From an uncultured Phycisphaerae bacterium (lineage in GTDB: Bacteria > Planctomycetota > Phycisphaerae > UBA1845 > Fen-1342), in NCBI GenBank assembly GCA_937928595.1, contig CALGJV010000031.1, forward strand, positions 1-64,000: a stretch of DNA of 64,000 nt, read 5' to 3'. Below, piece by piece: positions 28,472 to 36,509 of this stretch (the first letter of the stretch is position 1; every line of letters begins with the position of its first letter). A program made the translations under genes and the position numbers. Below the pieces are notes generated by a model. That model had not been told where the DNA came from. It ran no database searches and worked only from the letters and a program-made list of their open reading frames with translations.

Positions 28472-29053
28472 ATGACATCAGACTCCAAACGTGGTGCGCT
28501 GGTCGTGATCAGCGGCCCCTCGGGCGCCGGCAAGACCTCGATCTGCAACGAGCTGCTGCGAAGAATCCCGAACAGCCGTTGGTCTGTCTCGGTGACGACG
28601 CGGCCGCGGCGGGGCACGGAGGTCGACGGGCAGGCGTACCACTTCATCTCGGCCGCGGAGTTCGAGCGGCTGCGGGCGGCGGGGGAGCTGTTGGAGTCCG
28701 CGGAGTACCTCGGCAACCTCTACGGGACGCCCCGGCGGCCGGTGGAGGAGGCGCTGGCGCGGGGGGAGGTGGTGATCATGGAGATCGACGTGCAGGGCGG
28801 GGCGCAGGTCGCCCAGAAGATGCCGGACTCGATCCGCGTGTTCGTGCTACCGCCGACGATGGAGACGCTGAAGGCCCGTCTGGCGGGAAGGCACACGGAG
28901 ACGGCCGCCCTGCAGGCCAAGCGGCTGGCGGAGGCCGATGGGGAGATCGCCTTCGCCCGGTCGAGCGGGCACTACCCGTACTTCATTACGAACGATATAC
29001 TGGAGGATTCGGTAAACGAGGTCCTGCGGATCATACGCGAGAAGACCGGATGA
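28472..29053 (+). CDS. gmk: Guanylate kinase
   Basis: A 193-residue enzyme that phosphorylates GMP to GDP with ATP. The P-loop ISGPSGAGKTSI (residues 12-23) and the GMP-binding VTTRPRRGTEVDGQAYHF are characteristic, and the C-terminus SGHYPYFITNDILEDSVNEV is typical. The stop overlaps the rpoZ start by four bases, giving the widespread gmk-rpoZ-coaBC gene order. Confidence 0.95.
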   Translation: MTSDSKRGALVVISGPSGAGKTSICNELLRRIPNSRWSVSVTTRPRRGTEVDGQAYHFISAAEFERLRAAGELLESAEYLGNLYGTPRRPVEEALARGEVVIMEIDVQGGAQVAQKMPDSIRVFVLPPTMETLKARLAGRHTETAALQAKRLAEADGEIAFARSSGHYPYFITNDILEDSVNEVLRIIREKTG

Positions 29054-29286
29054 TCGAAGCGCTCAAGCACGACGCCATCATCGAGAAGGTGGGGGGGCGG
29101 TTCAAGCTGACCGCGCTGATTCAGAAGCGCTGGCTGGAGCTGATGCGCGGCGCTCGCCCGATGGTCGACACCGCCGGCCTCACGCCGATGGAGGTGGCGA
29201 TCGAGGAAATCCTCCAGGACAAGATCGCCATCGACTACGAGACTTCGCCGGGGCTGCGTCCGGATGAACCCGACGCCGGCGCCTGA
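29050..29286 (+). CDS. rpoZ: RNA polymerase omega subunit
   Basis: A 78-residue protein between gmk and coaC, the standard place for omega. It has the helical core RFKLTALIQKRWLELMRGARP and the terminal helix MEVAIEEILQDKIAIDYE seen in planctomycete and deltaproteobacterial omega proteins. It promotes assembly of the polymerase beta-prime subunit. It overlaps gmk by four bases at its start and the coaC frame by 23 bases at its end, so expression is tightly coupled. Confidence 0.85.
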   Translation: MIEALKHDAIIEKVGGRFKLTALIQKRWLELMRGARPMVDTAGLTPMEVAIEEILQDKIAIDYETSPGLRPDEPDAGA

Positions 29287-29866
29287 CCCTGCCCCGCCGC
29301 TGCGCGGCTACGAGCTGCTGGTGTGCGTCACCGGCGGAGTGGCCGCCTACAAGGTGGCCTTCCTGGTCTCCCGGCTCGTGCAGGACGGTTGCGGCGTCAC
29401 CGTGGCGATGACGCGCGCCGCCCGCCGCTTCGTCGGGGCCACGACGTTCCAGGCCCTGACCGGCCGCCCCGTCCTCACCAGCCAGTGGCACGCCCGCGAC
29501 CCCGGCGCGATGGAGCACCTGCGGCCGAGCGAGACGGCCGACCTGCTGCTGGTCGCCCCGGCCACGGCGAACATTCTGGGGAAGCTCGCGGGGGGCATCG
29601 CCGACGATCTGGTCAGCACGCTGCTGCTCGGGGCGGATTGTCCGGTGATGCTGGCCCCGGCGATGAACACCCGCATGTGGCGGCACCCCGCGGTAGAGCG
29701 CAACGTGCGATTCCTGCGGGAACACGGGCTGCAAATCGTGGGGCCGGCCGAGGGACACCTCGCCTGTGGCACGAGCGGGCCGGGCCGCATGAGCGAGCCG
29801 GACGAGCTCTACGCCGCGGTGCGGGCGGCGCTGCTGGGGCGTCCTCCCCGGCGCGCGGCGCACTGA
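29264..29866 (+). CDS. coaC: Phosphopantothenoylcysteine decarboxylase (CoaC domain only)
   Basis: A 200-residue flavoprotein of the HFCD family that decarboxylates phosphopantothenoylcysteine in coenzyme A synthesis. It shows the FMN-binding start LLVCVTGGVAAYKVAFLVSR, the core HLRPSETADLLLVAPATAN and the substrate-binding MLAPAMNTRMWRHPAV. The usual bacterial CoaBC continues with a synthetase domain (CoaB). Here the protein stops shortly after GPGRMSEPDEL, so CoaB must be encoded elsewhere. It overlaps rpoZ by 23 bases in another frame. Confidence 0.88.
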   Translation: MNPTPAPDPAPPLRGYELLVCVTGGVAAYKVAFLVSRLVQDGCGVTVAMTRAARRFVGATTFQALTGRPVLTSQWHARDPGAMEHLRPSETADLLLVAPATANILGKLAGGIADDLVSTLLLGADCPVMLAPAMNTRMWRHPAVERNVRFLREHGLQIVGPAEGHLACGTSGPGRMSEPDELYAAVRAALLGRPPRRAAH

Positions 29867-29900
29867 GGCATGGCCGGTCGGCGGGGGGCGTCTCGCGGAA

Positions 29901-30374
29901 TCAGGCGTTCGGTGCGGCGGGTGGCGGCGGCGTGCCTTCGACGCGGCGCCCCAGCAAGCGCACGACGACCGCGTCGCCGCTGGCGACCCACTTCCCGCCG
30001 ACCTGCTGCGTCTGCAAGTTGATCAGCGCGTTGGCGCCCTTCTGCACCGCCAGCGCTTTGGCCAGCTCGATCGCCGTCACGGAGGATGCGCACCCGTCGG
30101 TGAAGACGGTCTCCACCTGGCGCACGATCGTGAAACCCGCGATCCGGTTGGTGGAGCTGGTGGCCGCGATCTGGCTCGCCAGCCGGCGGATTTCCTCCTG
30201 TCGCAAACGCACGGCGTCGTAATCCCGCCGCAACTCGGCCCGCCGCCGGGCCTCGGCGGCCGCCGCCCGCCGCCGACCGATCACCCGGAGCACCAGAACG
30301 AGCACCACGAACGCGGCCGCGCCGAGCACGATCCGGCGGACGAGCGGGTCTGCGATGTTCAGCCATTCGGGCAT
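29901..30374 (-). CDS. Membrane-anchored YbjQ-like protein, unknown
   Basis: A 157-residue protein with one N-terminal transmembrane helix (about 14-33), a charged RRAAAAEARRRAELRRDYDA coiled segment and a C-terminal domain containing KALAVQKGANALINLQTQQ. That pattern resembles the YbjQ/UPF0145 fold, in which a GANA segment lines a pentameric ring. The start has GGAG seven bases upstream. Function is unknown. Confidence 0.6.
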   Translation of the reverse strand: MPEWLNIADPLVRRIVLGAAAFVVLVLVLRVIGRRRAAAAEARRRAELRRDYDAVRLRQEEIRRLASQIAATSSTNRIAGFTIVRQVETVFTDGCASSVTAIELAKALAVQKGANALINLQTQQVGGKWVASGDAVVVRLLGRRVEGTPPPPAAPNA

Positions 30375-30600
30375 GCGGGGGCTCCTGGGGCGCCGACATC
30401 GTAACGTACGGCGAAGCGTCCGGCAGGATTGCAGGTTCTGCGGCGCTGCGCAAGACGTGCCCGGGAGCGGGGCTTCGGGCAGGCGGGTCGGTCGTGCGGG
30501 CATCGGGGCGACAAGTCTTTGTGAAAGCCGGCCTTATGGCTCGGGCGCGGCGCTGGTGCGCGACGGGGCGGACACGCTGGCACACCCCCTGCTCTCTGAC

Positions 30601-30612
30601 CGGCACGTGCCG
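30601..30612. promoter_or_regulatory. Perfect 12-base palindrome upstream of the flagellar operon
   Basis: CGGCACGTGCCG is a perfect palindrome 60 bases before the first gene of the flagellar cluster. It could be an operator for control of the operon. No matching promoter hexamers were identified, so this is a candidate only. Confidence 0.35.
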
Positions 30613-30671
30613 TGGGGTTCGTCCGCACGGAGGCGGTGGCCACGGCCCATCGGCGAAGGAGTTGCGTCGTG

Positions 30672-30914
30672 ATGTACCGACGGTGGCCAGACACGTTGGA
30701 CCGGACGCCGACCCCGTCGTCGCCGCACGGCCGGGTGGCCGGCAGCAAGCCGCCCACCCCGGCCGGTCGCGGCTCCGCGCCGCAGGACTGGAGCGAACTG
30801 GGACGACGGGTGCTGGCGGAGGCGTGGCGGCGAACCACGGACGAGCTCGCCGCCCGGGCGATGCCCGCGCAAGAGCCCGTCGTCCCCGCTCCGGGCCGGG
30901 AGGGTACCGCATGA
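30672..30914 (+). CDS. Small protein at head of flagellar operon, unknown
   Basis: An 80-residue proline- and arginine-rich protein with one predicted helix (WSELGRRVLAEAWRRTTDEL). It has no recognised domain. Its TGA overlaps the flgF start codon (ATGA), and GGAG is placed for either the ATG at 30672 or the GTG immediately before it. Coupling to flgF suggests a real gene with a flagellar or regulatory role, but the sequence does not show which. Confidence 0.5.
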   Translation: MYRRWPDTLDRTPTPSSPHGRVAGSKPPTPAGRGSAPQDWSELGRRVLAEAWRRTTDELAARAMPAQEPVVPAPGREGTA

Positions 30915-31663
30915 TCTACGGCCTGTACCAATCCGCCGCGGGGCTGCTGACGACCGATTATCGCCAGGCGGTGCTCGCCAACAACCTGGCGAACGCGGAC
31001 ACCGTCGGGTTCAAGCGGGACATTCCGGTGCTGGCCGAGCGGGTGCCGGCGTCGGAGGCCGGCGTACGGAGCGGACCGTCGGATCCGAGCCTGTCGGGCC
31101 TGACCGGCGGTCTGTGGCTGGGGCGAACGCACACCGATTGCAGCCCCGGGCCCGCGGTGGCGACGGACAACACGCTGGACCTGGCGCTCCAGGGGCCGGG
31201 CTTCTTTGTCGTGAGCGTCAACGGGCAACCGCTGTACACGCGTGACGGCCGTCTGATGGTGCGGGAGGACGGCCGGATCGTGGCCGCCTCCGACGGAGCG
31301 GAGGTGCTGGGTCGCGGCGGCGCGCCGTTGCAGGCCCGCCGCGCGGGCGGACCGTTGGCGGTGGACGAGAACGGCGTGATTCGGCAGGACGGCCGGCGGA
31401 TCGGGCAGCTCGCGCTGGTGGACTTCAGCGACTACGGCGCTCTGCGGAAGGTGGGGGCGACGCGGTTCGCCGCGCCGGACGAGGCGCTGGCGCCGTGCAG
31501 CGCGCTGGTGCACTCGGGTTACGTGGAGAGTTCGGGCGTCCGGCCGATCGCCGAGCTCGTGGAGATGATGGCGGCGGCGCGGGCGTATCAGATGAACGCG
31601 CAGATGGTTTCGCTCCAGGACCAGACCATCGGACGGTTGATCAGCGGCGCGCTGCGGGCGTAA
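30911..31663 (+). CDS. flgF: Flagellar proximal rod protein FlgF-like
   Basis: A 250-residue rod/hook-family protein. It has the N-terminal disordered-helix signature MIYGLYQSAAGLL, then NNLANADTVGFKRD, and the C-terminal coiled-coil signature VESSGVRPIAELVEMM with ARAYQMNAQM. FlgF is a rod component between the basal body and FlgG. Position directly before flgG and the length support flgF over flgG. The start overlaps the upstream small gene by four bases. Confidence 0.88.
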   Translation: MIYGLYQSAAGLLTTDYRQAVLANNLANADTVGFKRDIPVLAERVPASEAGVRSGPSDPSLSGLTGGLWLGRTHTDCSPGPAVATDNTLDLALQGPGFFVVSVNGQPLYTRDGRLMVREDGRIVAASDGAEVLGRGGAPLQARRAGGPLAVDENGVIRQDGRRIGQLALVDFSDYGALRKVGATRFAAPDEALAPCSALVHSGYVESSGVRPIAELVEMMAAARAYQMNAQMVSLQDQTIGRLISGALRA

Positions 31664-31706
31664 CGCCCGCGCGCGGCCGGTTTTCAGGACAGGAGTACGC
31701 GCGGCC

Positions 31707-32507
31707 ATGGCAGTGACAGCGCTCTACACCGCGGCGACGGGCATGCAGGCCATGTCCACCAAGATCGACGTGATCGCGAACAACATCGCGAACGCGGACA
31801 CGGTGGGCTTCAAGGCTTCGCGCGCCAACTTCGAGGATCTGATGTACCAGATCCGCAGCCAGCCGGGCGTGCAGACCAGCGAAGAGACGTCGACGCCGCT
31901 GGGCACGCTTGTGGGCCTGGGGGTCGCGGTCAGCAACACGCAGACGATCTTCAAGCAGGGTTCGGTCATGGACACGGGCGAGCCGCTGGACGTCGCGATC
32001 GAGGGCGACGGGTTCTTCCAGATCGAGCTGCCCGGGGGCGGCACCGGGTACACCCGCGCGGGCAACTTCGTGAAGAACGTCGACGGTCAACTGGTGCTGG
32101 GCAACAGCGTCGGCTACCGGCTGAGGGATTCGCCCACGATTCCCGCGGATGTTCCGAGCAACGCGATCAGCATCACCAGCGACGGCCGCATCGTGGCGAC
32201 CATGACGGACGGCACACAGCAGGACCTCGGTCAGATCGTGCTGGCGCGCTTCGTCAACCCGGCCGGCCTGCTCCAGCAGGGCGCGAATATCTACACCGCG
32301 ACGCAGGCTTCCGGCGACCCGATCGAGGGGCCGCCGCTGTCCAACGGCCTCGGCCGGCTGTTGCCGCATTCGCTGGAACAGAGCACGACCGAGGCGGTCA
32401 CCGAGCTGGTCGAGCTGATCAAGACCCAGCGGGTCTTTCAGATGAACTCGCAGACGATTCAGGCCGCGGACGAGTCGCTCCGCACCATCGCGTCGCTGCG
32501 GCGCTAG
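31707..32507 (+). CDS. flgG: Flagellar distal rod protein FlgG
   Basis: A 266-residue distal rod protein, normal length. It begins MAVTALYTAATGMQAMSTKI, carries IANNIANADTVGFKASRANF, and ends with LEQSTTEAVTELVELIKTQR and FQMNSQTIQAADE. This is the family's N- and C-terminal helix pair that forms the rod. An SD (AGGAG) precedes the ATG. It continues the flagellar operon into flgA. Confidence 0.95.
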   Translation: MAVTALYTAATGMQAMSTKIDVIANNIANADTVGFKASRANFEDLMYQIRSQPGVQTSEETSTPLGTLVGLGVAVSNTQTIFKQGSVMDTGEPLDVAIEGDGFFQIELPGGGTGYTRAGNFVKNVDGQLVLGNSVGYRLRDSPTIPADVPSNAISITSDGRIVATMTDGTQQDLGQIVLARFVNPAGLLQQGANIYTATQASGDPIEGPPLSNGLGRLLPHSLEQSTTEAVTELVELIKTQRVFQMNSQTIQAADESLRTIASLRR

Positions 32508-32538
32508 GTGACGCCGCGGATTCGGACAGGAGCCGGCG

Positions 32539-33609
32539 ATGAGACGGCACATGGTGATCCTGGTGCTCGCGGGCCTGGCGGCCGCCGCGGCCGCGTTGGG
32601 CGGCGAGCCCGGCGTCAGCCGCGTGAAGCTGCGGCCGCAGGTCACGGTGACCGGCGCAGCGGTCACGCTGGGCGACGTGCTCGTGCTGAGCGGGGCGGAG
32701 CCGGACGTAGTCGCCCGCCTCGAACAGGCGCCGCTGTCGGCGCGGCCCGGTCCGGCGGGCGAACGGCTCGTCGTGACGCACGAGCAAATCCTGCGGCGTC
32801 TGGACGAGCTGGGCGTCAACCTGGCGCACGTGCTGGTCGCGGGGGCGCTGGCGTGCGAAGTCACCCACACGCCGGCGGCGGACGCGCCGGGATCGGCGGC
32901 GACCGAGGCGTCGGCGGCGTCGGACGCGTTGCGCCCGGCGACGGCGGTCGACGGAGCGGGCCGGACGCTCGCGGACGTGCTGCGGGCGCAGACCGCCGCC
33001 GAGTTCGCGCGCCTGGGGGGCACGGTGGACCTGGCGTTCGAGCGGGCGGGGGCGGAGCTGCTCGAGCTGACGACGCCGCCGTGGGAGTTCGCGGTCACCT
33101 CGCGGACAGGGGCCGGTCGGCTGGGCCTGCGCGAGTTCCGCGTGGTGATCCGGCGGGACGGCCGCGTCCAGCGCACCGCGACGCTGACGGCCCAGGTGCG
33201 GCTGTCGCGGCCGGTGGTGGTCGCGGCACGGCCGCTCAGTCTGGGCAACATCGTGCAACGCGACGACGTGCGGCTCGAGACGCGGGTGTGCGACGAGGGC
33301 CCGCCGGAAGGTCTGGGCCGGACGGAGGAAGTGATCGGACAGCAGGTGCGCCGCTTGGTGCCGGCCGGGGCGATCGTGACGCCGGACGCGCTCAAGTCGG
33401 TGCCGCTGGTGCAGCGCGCGCGGCCGGTGACGGTGCTGAGCGAGACCGGCGGCGTGCGGGTGCGCGTGACGGGCGTGGCCCTGGACGACGGCGCGTACGG
33501 CGACGCGGTGCGCGTGCGGCTGGGGGACGCGCGCAACAGCCGGCAGACGCTGCGCGGCGTGGTGACGGGGCTGGGCACGGTGCGGCTGAACACGGAGGCA
33601 ACGCCGTGA
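32539..33609 (+). CDS. flgA: Flagellar P-ring assembly chaperone FlgA
   Basis: A 356-residue exported protein with a signal peptide (about 1-22) and a C-terminal SAF-like domain, recognisable by SRPVVVAARPLSLGNIVQRD, RLVPAGAIVTPDAL and a terminal VRLGDARNSRQTLRGVVTG. FlgA is the periplasmic chaperone for FlgI polymerisation into the P ring. It is longer than E. coli FlgA because of an N-terminal domain of about 190 residues with two low-complexity alanine-rich stretches. Its stop overlaps the flgH start (GTGA). Confidence 0.88.
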   Translation: MRRHMVILVLAGLAAAAAALGGEPGVSRVKLRPQVTVTGAAVTLGDVLVLSGAEPDVVARLEQAPLSARPGPAGERLVVTHEQILRRLDELGVNLAHVLVAGALACEVTHTPAADAPGSAATEASAASDALRPATAVDGAGRTLADVLRAQTAAEFARLGGTVDLAFERAGAELLELTTPPWEFAVTSRTGAGRLGLREFRVVIRRDGRVQRTATLTAQVRLSRPVVVAARPLSLGNIVQRDDVRLETRVCDEGPPEGLGRTEEVIGQQVRRLVPAGAIVTPDALKSVPLVQRARPVTVLSETGGVRVRVTGVALDDGAYGDAVRVRLGDARNSRQTLRGVVTGLGTVRLNTEATP

Positions 33610-34370
33610 GAGCGCGGTGGTCGTTCGGACTGGCGGTGGTCGCGGGGCTGGTGCTCGGACTGCTGGCGCCGGCGGCGCCGGCCCAGGACAACTCGCTGCG
33701 GCGGCGGCCGACGGCGGCGCCGACGTCGCAGCCGGCCGACGGCGCGGCGTTCGCGGCGGCGGTGCGGCCGGCCGAGCGGGCGGCGCCGCGCGGCGCGCGG
33801 CCGCGGGCCAACACGGTGCTGCTCGCGGCCTCGCCGATCGCGGTGGCGCCGCCGGACCCGGAGCAGATCGAGGTCGAGCGGCTGGTCACGATCATCGTGC
33901 GCGAGAGCAAGACCGCGACGACCGACTCGAAGATGGAGTCGAAGAAGGACTGGTCGCTGGACACGGCGCTGAAGGAGTGGATCCGGTACAGCGACTCGGA
34001 CGGGCTGGTGCCGGCGAAGTTCACGGCGGGCAAGCCGGCGGTGCAGTTCGAGCACAAGGACGACTACGGCACGAACGGCAAGTACGACCGCAAGGATGAG
34101 CTGACGACGCGCATCACGGCGCGGGTCATCGACGTGAAGCCGAACGGCAACCTCGTGCTCGAGGCGCGCAAGACGATCAAGATCGACGAGGAGGGGTACA
34201 CGATCACGCTGACGGGCGTGTGTCGGGCCGAGGACGTGACCCCGCAGAACACGGTGCTCAGCACGCAGATCGGCGACCCGGAGATCTACGTGCAGCACAC
34301 CGGCGCGGTGCGGGATGCGACCCGCCGCGGGTGGGCGAAGCGGGCGCTGGATTTCCTGCGGCCGTTCTGA
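33606..34370 (+). CDS. flgH: Flagellar L-ring protein FlgH, without lipobox
   Basis: A 254-residue L-ring protein of the outer membrane. The family core is VERLVTIIVRESKTATTDSK, DELTTRITARVIDVKPNGNL, EARKTIKIDEEGYTITLTG and RAEDVTPQNTVLSTQI. FlgH is normally a lipoprotein, but the signal here (residues 1-26, ending AAPAQ) has no cysteine, so it is probably cleaved by signal peptidase I and not lipidated. A proline- and alanine-rich linker follows. The GTG start overlaps the flgA stop. Confidence 0.9.
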   Translation: MRARWSFGLAVVAGLVLGLLAPAAPAQDNSLRRRPTAAPTSQPADGAAFAAAVRPAERAAPRGARPRANTVLLAASPIAVAPPDPEQIEVERLVTIIVRESKTATTDSKMESKKDWSLDTALKEWIRYSDSDGLVPAKFTAGKPAVQFEHKDDYGTNGKYDRKDELTTRITARVIDVKPNGNLVLEARKTIKIDEEGYTITLTGVCRAEDVTPQNTVLSTQIGDPEIYVQHTGAVRDATRRGWAKRALDFLRPF

Positions 34371-34400
34371 CGTGGCCGCGGTCGGACAGGAAGGGTGACC

Positions 34401-35537
34401 GTGAAACGCAAGGGCAGCCTGGTGCTGACGGGACTCCTGGGGCTGGCGGTGGCCGCGCCGGCGGGCGAGGTGCGCGTGCAGGACGTCGCGCGGCTCCAGG
34501 GCCAGCGGACGAACAAGCTCATGGGGTACGGGCTGGTGGTCGGGCTGGCGGGCACCGGCGACGGCGAGAAGTACGCCGCGACCATGCGGGCCCTGATGCG
34601 GCTGCACCAGCGGTTCCACGCGCCGGCCGTGTCGGACGCGGACCTGAAGGGCAACCGCAGCGTGGCGCTGGTGGTCGTCGAGGCGACGATTCCCGAGTAC
34701 GGGGCGCGCTCGGGGCAGAGCGTGGACGTGGTCGTGTCGGTCCTGGGCGCGGCCAAGGGCCTCAAGGGCGGGCAACTGCTGAGCACGCCGCTGCAATACG
34801 CGCTGTTCGACGAGAACGATCCGGCGACGCAGGTCATCTACGCGATCGCGCAGGGGCCGCTCGAGGTGCCCGACGAAAAGAACCCGACGCGCGCCATCAT
34901 CCGGGGCGGCGCCACGCTGGAAGAGGATTGCATCTACAGCTTCATCGCCGACGGGGCGATCACGCTCGTGCTGGACGACTCGCACGCCGGCTGGGCCTGG
35001 GCCCACCTGCTGGCCCGGGCGGTCAACCACGAACTGGCCGCGCCGGCCGGCGCGGGCCGCGCGGCCGACGCGTCGGCCGAGGAGCCGGCCGTGGCCCTGG
35101 GCCCGAAGGAAGTGCGCGTCCGCATTCCGACGTACGAGCGGGACCAGCCCGCCGGGTTCGTCAGCCGCGTGCTCCAGACGCCGCTGTTCATGCTGCCGCC
35201 CCAGCCGGCCCGCGTCATCATCAACCGGACCACGCGCAACATCTCGTTCACCGGCGCCGTGACGGTTTCGCCGACGGTGCTGCAGCTGCCCGGGCTCGGC
35301 AGCATCGTCGTCGGGCGACCGGCCGCGCCGGACGGAGTACCGGGGGACCGCACCCCCCCAGCGGCGGGCAGCCCGCCGGCGGCGCCCGCGGCGGGGTCCG
35401 GCCGCGGCGAGGTGGTCGGGTTCGCCGAGCTGCTGGAGGCGCTGGCCGCCATCAAGGCGTCGCCCGCGCAGATGGTGGACGCCGTCGAACATCTGCACAA
35501 GACCGGATCGCTGCACGCGCAGCTCCAGTACGAGTAA
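34401..35537 (+). CDS. flgI: Flagellar P-ring protein FlgI
   Basis: A 378-residue periplasmic ring protein of normal length. A signal peptide is followed by RLQGQRTNKLMGYGLVVGLAGTGDG, the FlgI hallmark, and by SVDVVVSVLGAAKGLKGG and RVIINRTTRNISFTGAV. The P ring is the peptidoglycan-level bushing around the rod. Residues near 310-335 form a proline-rich insertion (PPAAGSPPAAPAAGS). The GTG at 34401 is favoured because AGGAAGG lies five bases upstream; an in-frame GTG at 34395 overlaps the SD. Confidence 0.95.
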   Translation: MKRKGSLVLTGLLGLAVAAPAGEVRVQDVARLQGQRTNKLMGYGLVVGLAGTGDGEKYAATMRALMRLHQRFHAPAVSDADLKGNRSVALVVVEATIPEYGARSGQSVDVVVSVLGAAKGLKGGQLLSTPLQYALFDENDPATQVIYAIAQGPLEVPDEKNPTRAIIRGGATLEEDCIYSFIADGAITLVLDDSHAGWAWAHLLARAVNHELAAPAGAGRAADASAEEPAVALGPKEVRVRIPTYERDQPAGFVSRVLQTPLFMLPPQPARVIINRTTRNISFTGAVTVSPTVLQLPGLGSIVVGRPAAPDGVPGDRTPPAAGSPPAAPAAGSGRGEVVGFAELLEALAAIKASPAQMVDAVEHLHKTGSLHAQLQYE

Positions 35538-35541
35538 CGCC

Positions 35542-35949
35542 ATGATCGCACCGGTGGACAACGCGACCGCTTGCCCCGCGGCCCTCGACAGCCGCGGCGC
35601 CGCCGCGCTGCGCACGCTGCGCGCGGCGGGCCGGCCGCCGAGCGCGGCGTCGCCGGCCGTGCGGCACGAGGCGGCGGCGCAGCTCGTGTCCGAGCTGTTC
35701 CTCAAGCCGCTGCTGGCCGACCTGCGGGAGTTCCCGTTCGGTCGGGAGCTGGCGGGCGGCGGGCAGACCGAGCGCATCTTCGGCGCGCAGCTGGACGAGC
35801 GGCTGGCCGACCAGGTGGCCCGCGCGGACCGCGGGCTGGTGCGGCAAGTCGTGCGTGAACTGGAAGGAACCGCGCCCGCGCCGGGCGCCGACCGGGCCCA
35901 CTGGCCGGCGGCGCAGGCGGCGCGCCGCGCGCCGCAGGAGGCCCTGTGA
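35542..35949 (+). CDS. Rod-binding protein (FlgJ N-domain type)
   Basis: A 135-residue protein related to the N-terminal rod-binding half of FlgJ, with QLVSELFLKPLLADLREFPF and TERIFGAQLDERLADQVARA. The muramidase domain of enterobacterial FlgJ is absent, as in many bacteria where the cap protein is separate. It probably acts as the rod cap. Its stop overlaps the next gene's GTG. Confidence 0.78.
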   Translation: MIAPVDNATACPAALDSRGAAALRTLRAAGRPPSAASPAVRHEAAAQLVSELFLKPLLADLREFPFGRELAGGGQTERIFGAQLDERLADQVARADRGLVRQVVRELEGTAPAPGADRAHWPAAQAARRAPQEAL

Positions 35950-36506
35950 ACACCGCTGCCGCCACACCGGCCGTCGCCGCGGAGCCCGTGCGGCTTTCGA
36001 CCGCGTACCTGCCGCCGCTGCGCGAGCTGCTGGACTACCTCGCGACGCTGCACGGCCTGCTCGTGGAGCTGGTCGAGCAGTCGCGGCGCAAGCTGGACGC
36101 GCTGCGGCGCGCCGACCCGGCGGCGCTCGATGCCTGCACGGCGGCCGAGGCCGCTCTGCTGCGGCAGGTGTTCGCGGCCGCGCAGGGACGGGCGGCGGTT
36201 CTTGCGCGCCTGGCGCAGGCGCTGCACGTGCCGGACGCGCGGGCGCTGCGGTTGAGTGCCGTGGCCGACCTCGTGCCGGAGCCGCTGGCGTCGACGGTGC
36301 GGGCCCGCTGCGCGGCGGTGGCGGCCCAGGCGGGCGAATTGCAGCGGAAGAACCGCGTGGCGGCGGAAGTGGCACGCAGTCTGCAAGAGCACCTGCGCGG
36401 CGTGTTCGCGGAACTCGCCGCGGCGAGCCGCGAGGCGCGCGGCTACGGCCCGGAAGGCCGGCCCGCGGCGGGCGGCCGGCGGACGTGGATGGACGCGGTC
36501 GGGTGA
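35946..36506 (+). CDS. flgN: FlgN-like flagellar export chaperone
   Basis: A 186-residue all-helical protein with PLRELLDYLATLHGLLVELV, EQSRRKLDALRRADPAALDA and a conserved glutamate in TAAEAALLRQVFAAAQGRA. The layout matches FlgN-type chaperones, which carry FlgK and FlgL to the export gate. Position immediately before flgK-flgL, with three bases separating it from flgK, supports this. The GTG start overlaps the rod-binding gene stop. Confidence 0.75.
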   Translation: MNTAAATPAVAAEPVRLSTAYLPPLRELLDYLATLHGLLVELVEQSRRKLDALRRADPAALDACTAAEAALLRQVFAAAQGRAAVLARLAQALHVPDARALRLSAVADLVPEPLASTVRARCAAVAAQAGELQRKNRVAAEVARSLQEHLRGVFAELAAASREARGYGPEGRPAAGGRRTWMDAVG

Positions 36507-36509
36507 CGC

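Noticed and set aside
31641-36392. A 1,583-codon open frame on the minus strand opposite the flagellar genes
   Set aside because: It is antisense to confidently identified flgG, flgA, flgH and flgI, has no recognised domains, and reflects the lack of stop codons in very GC-rich DNA.
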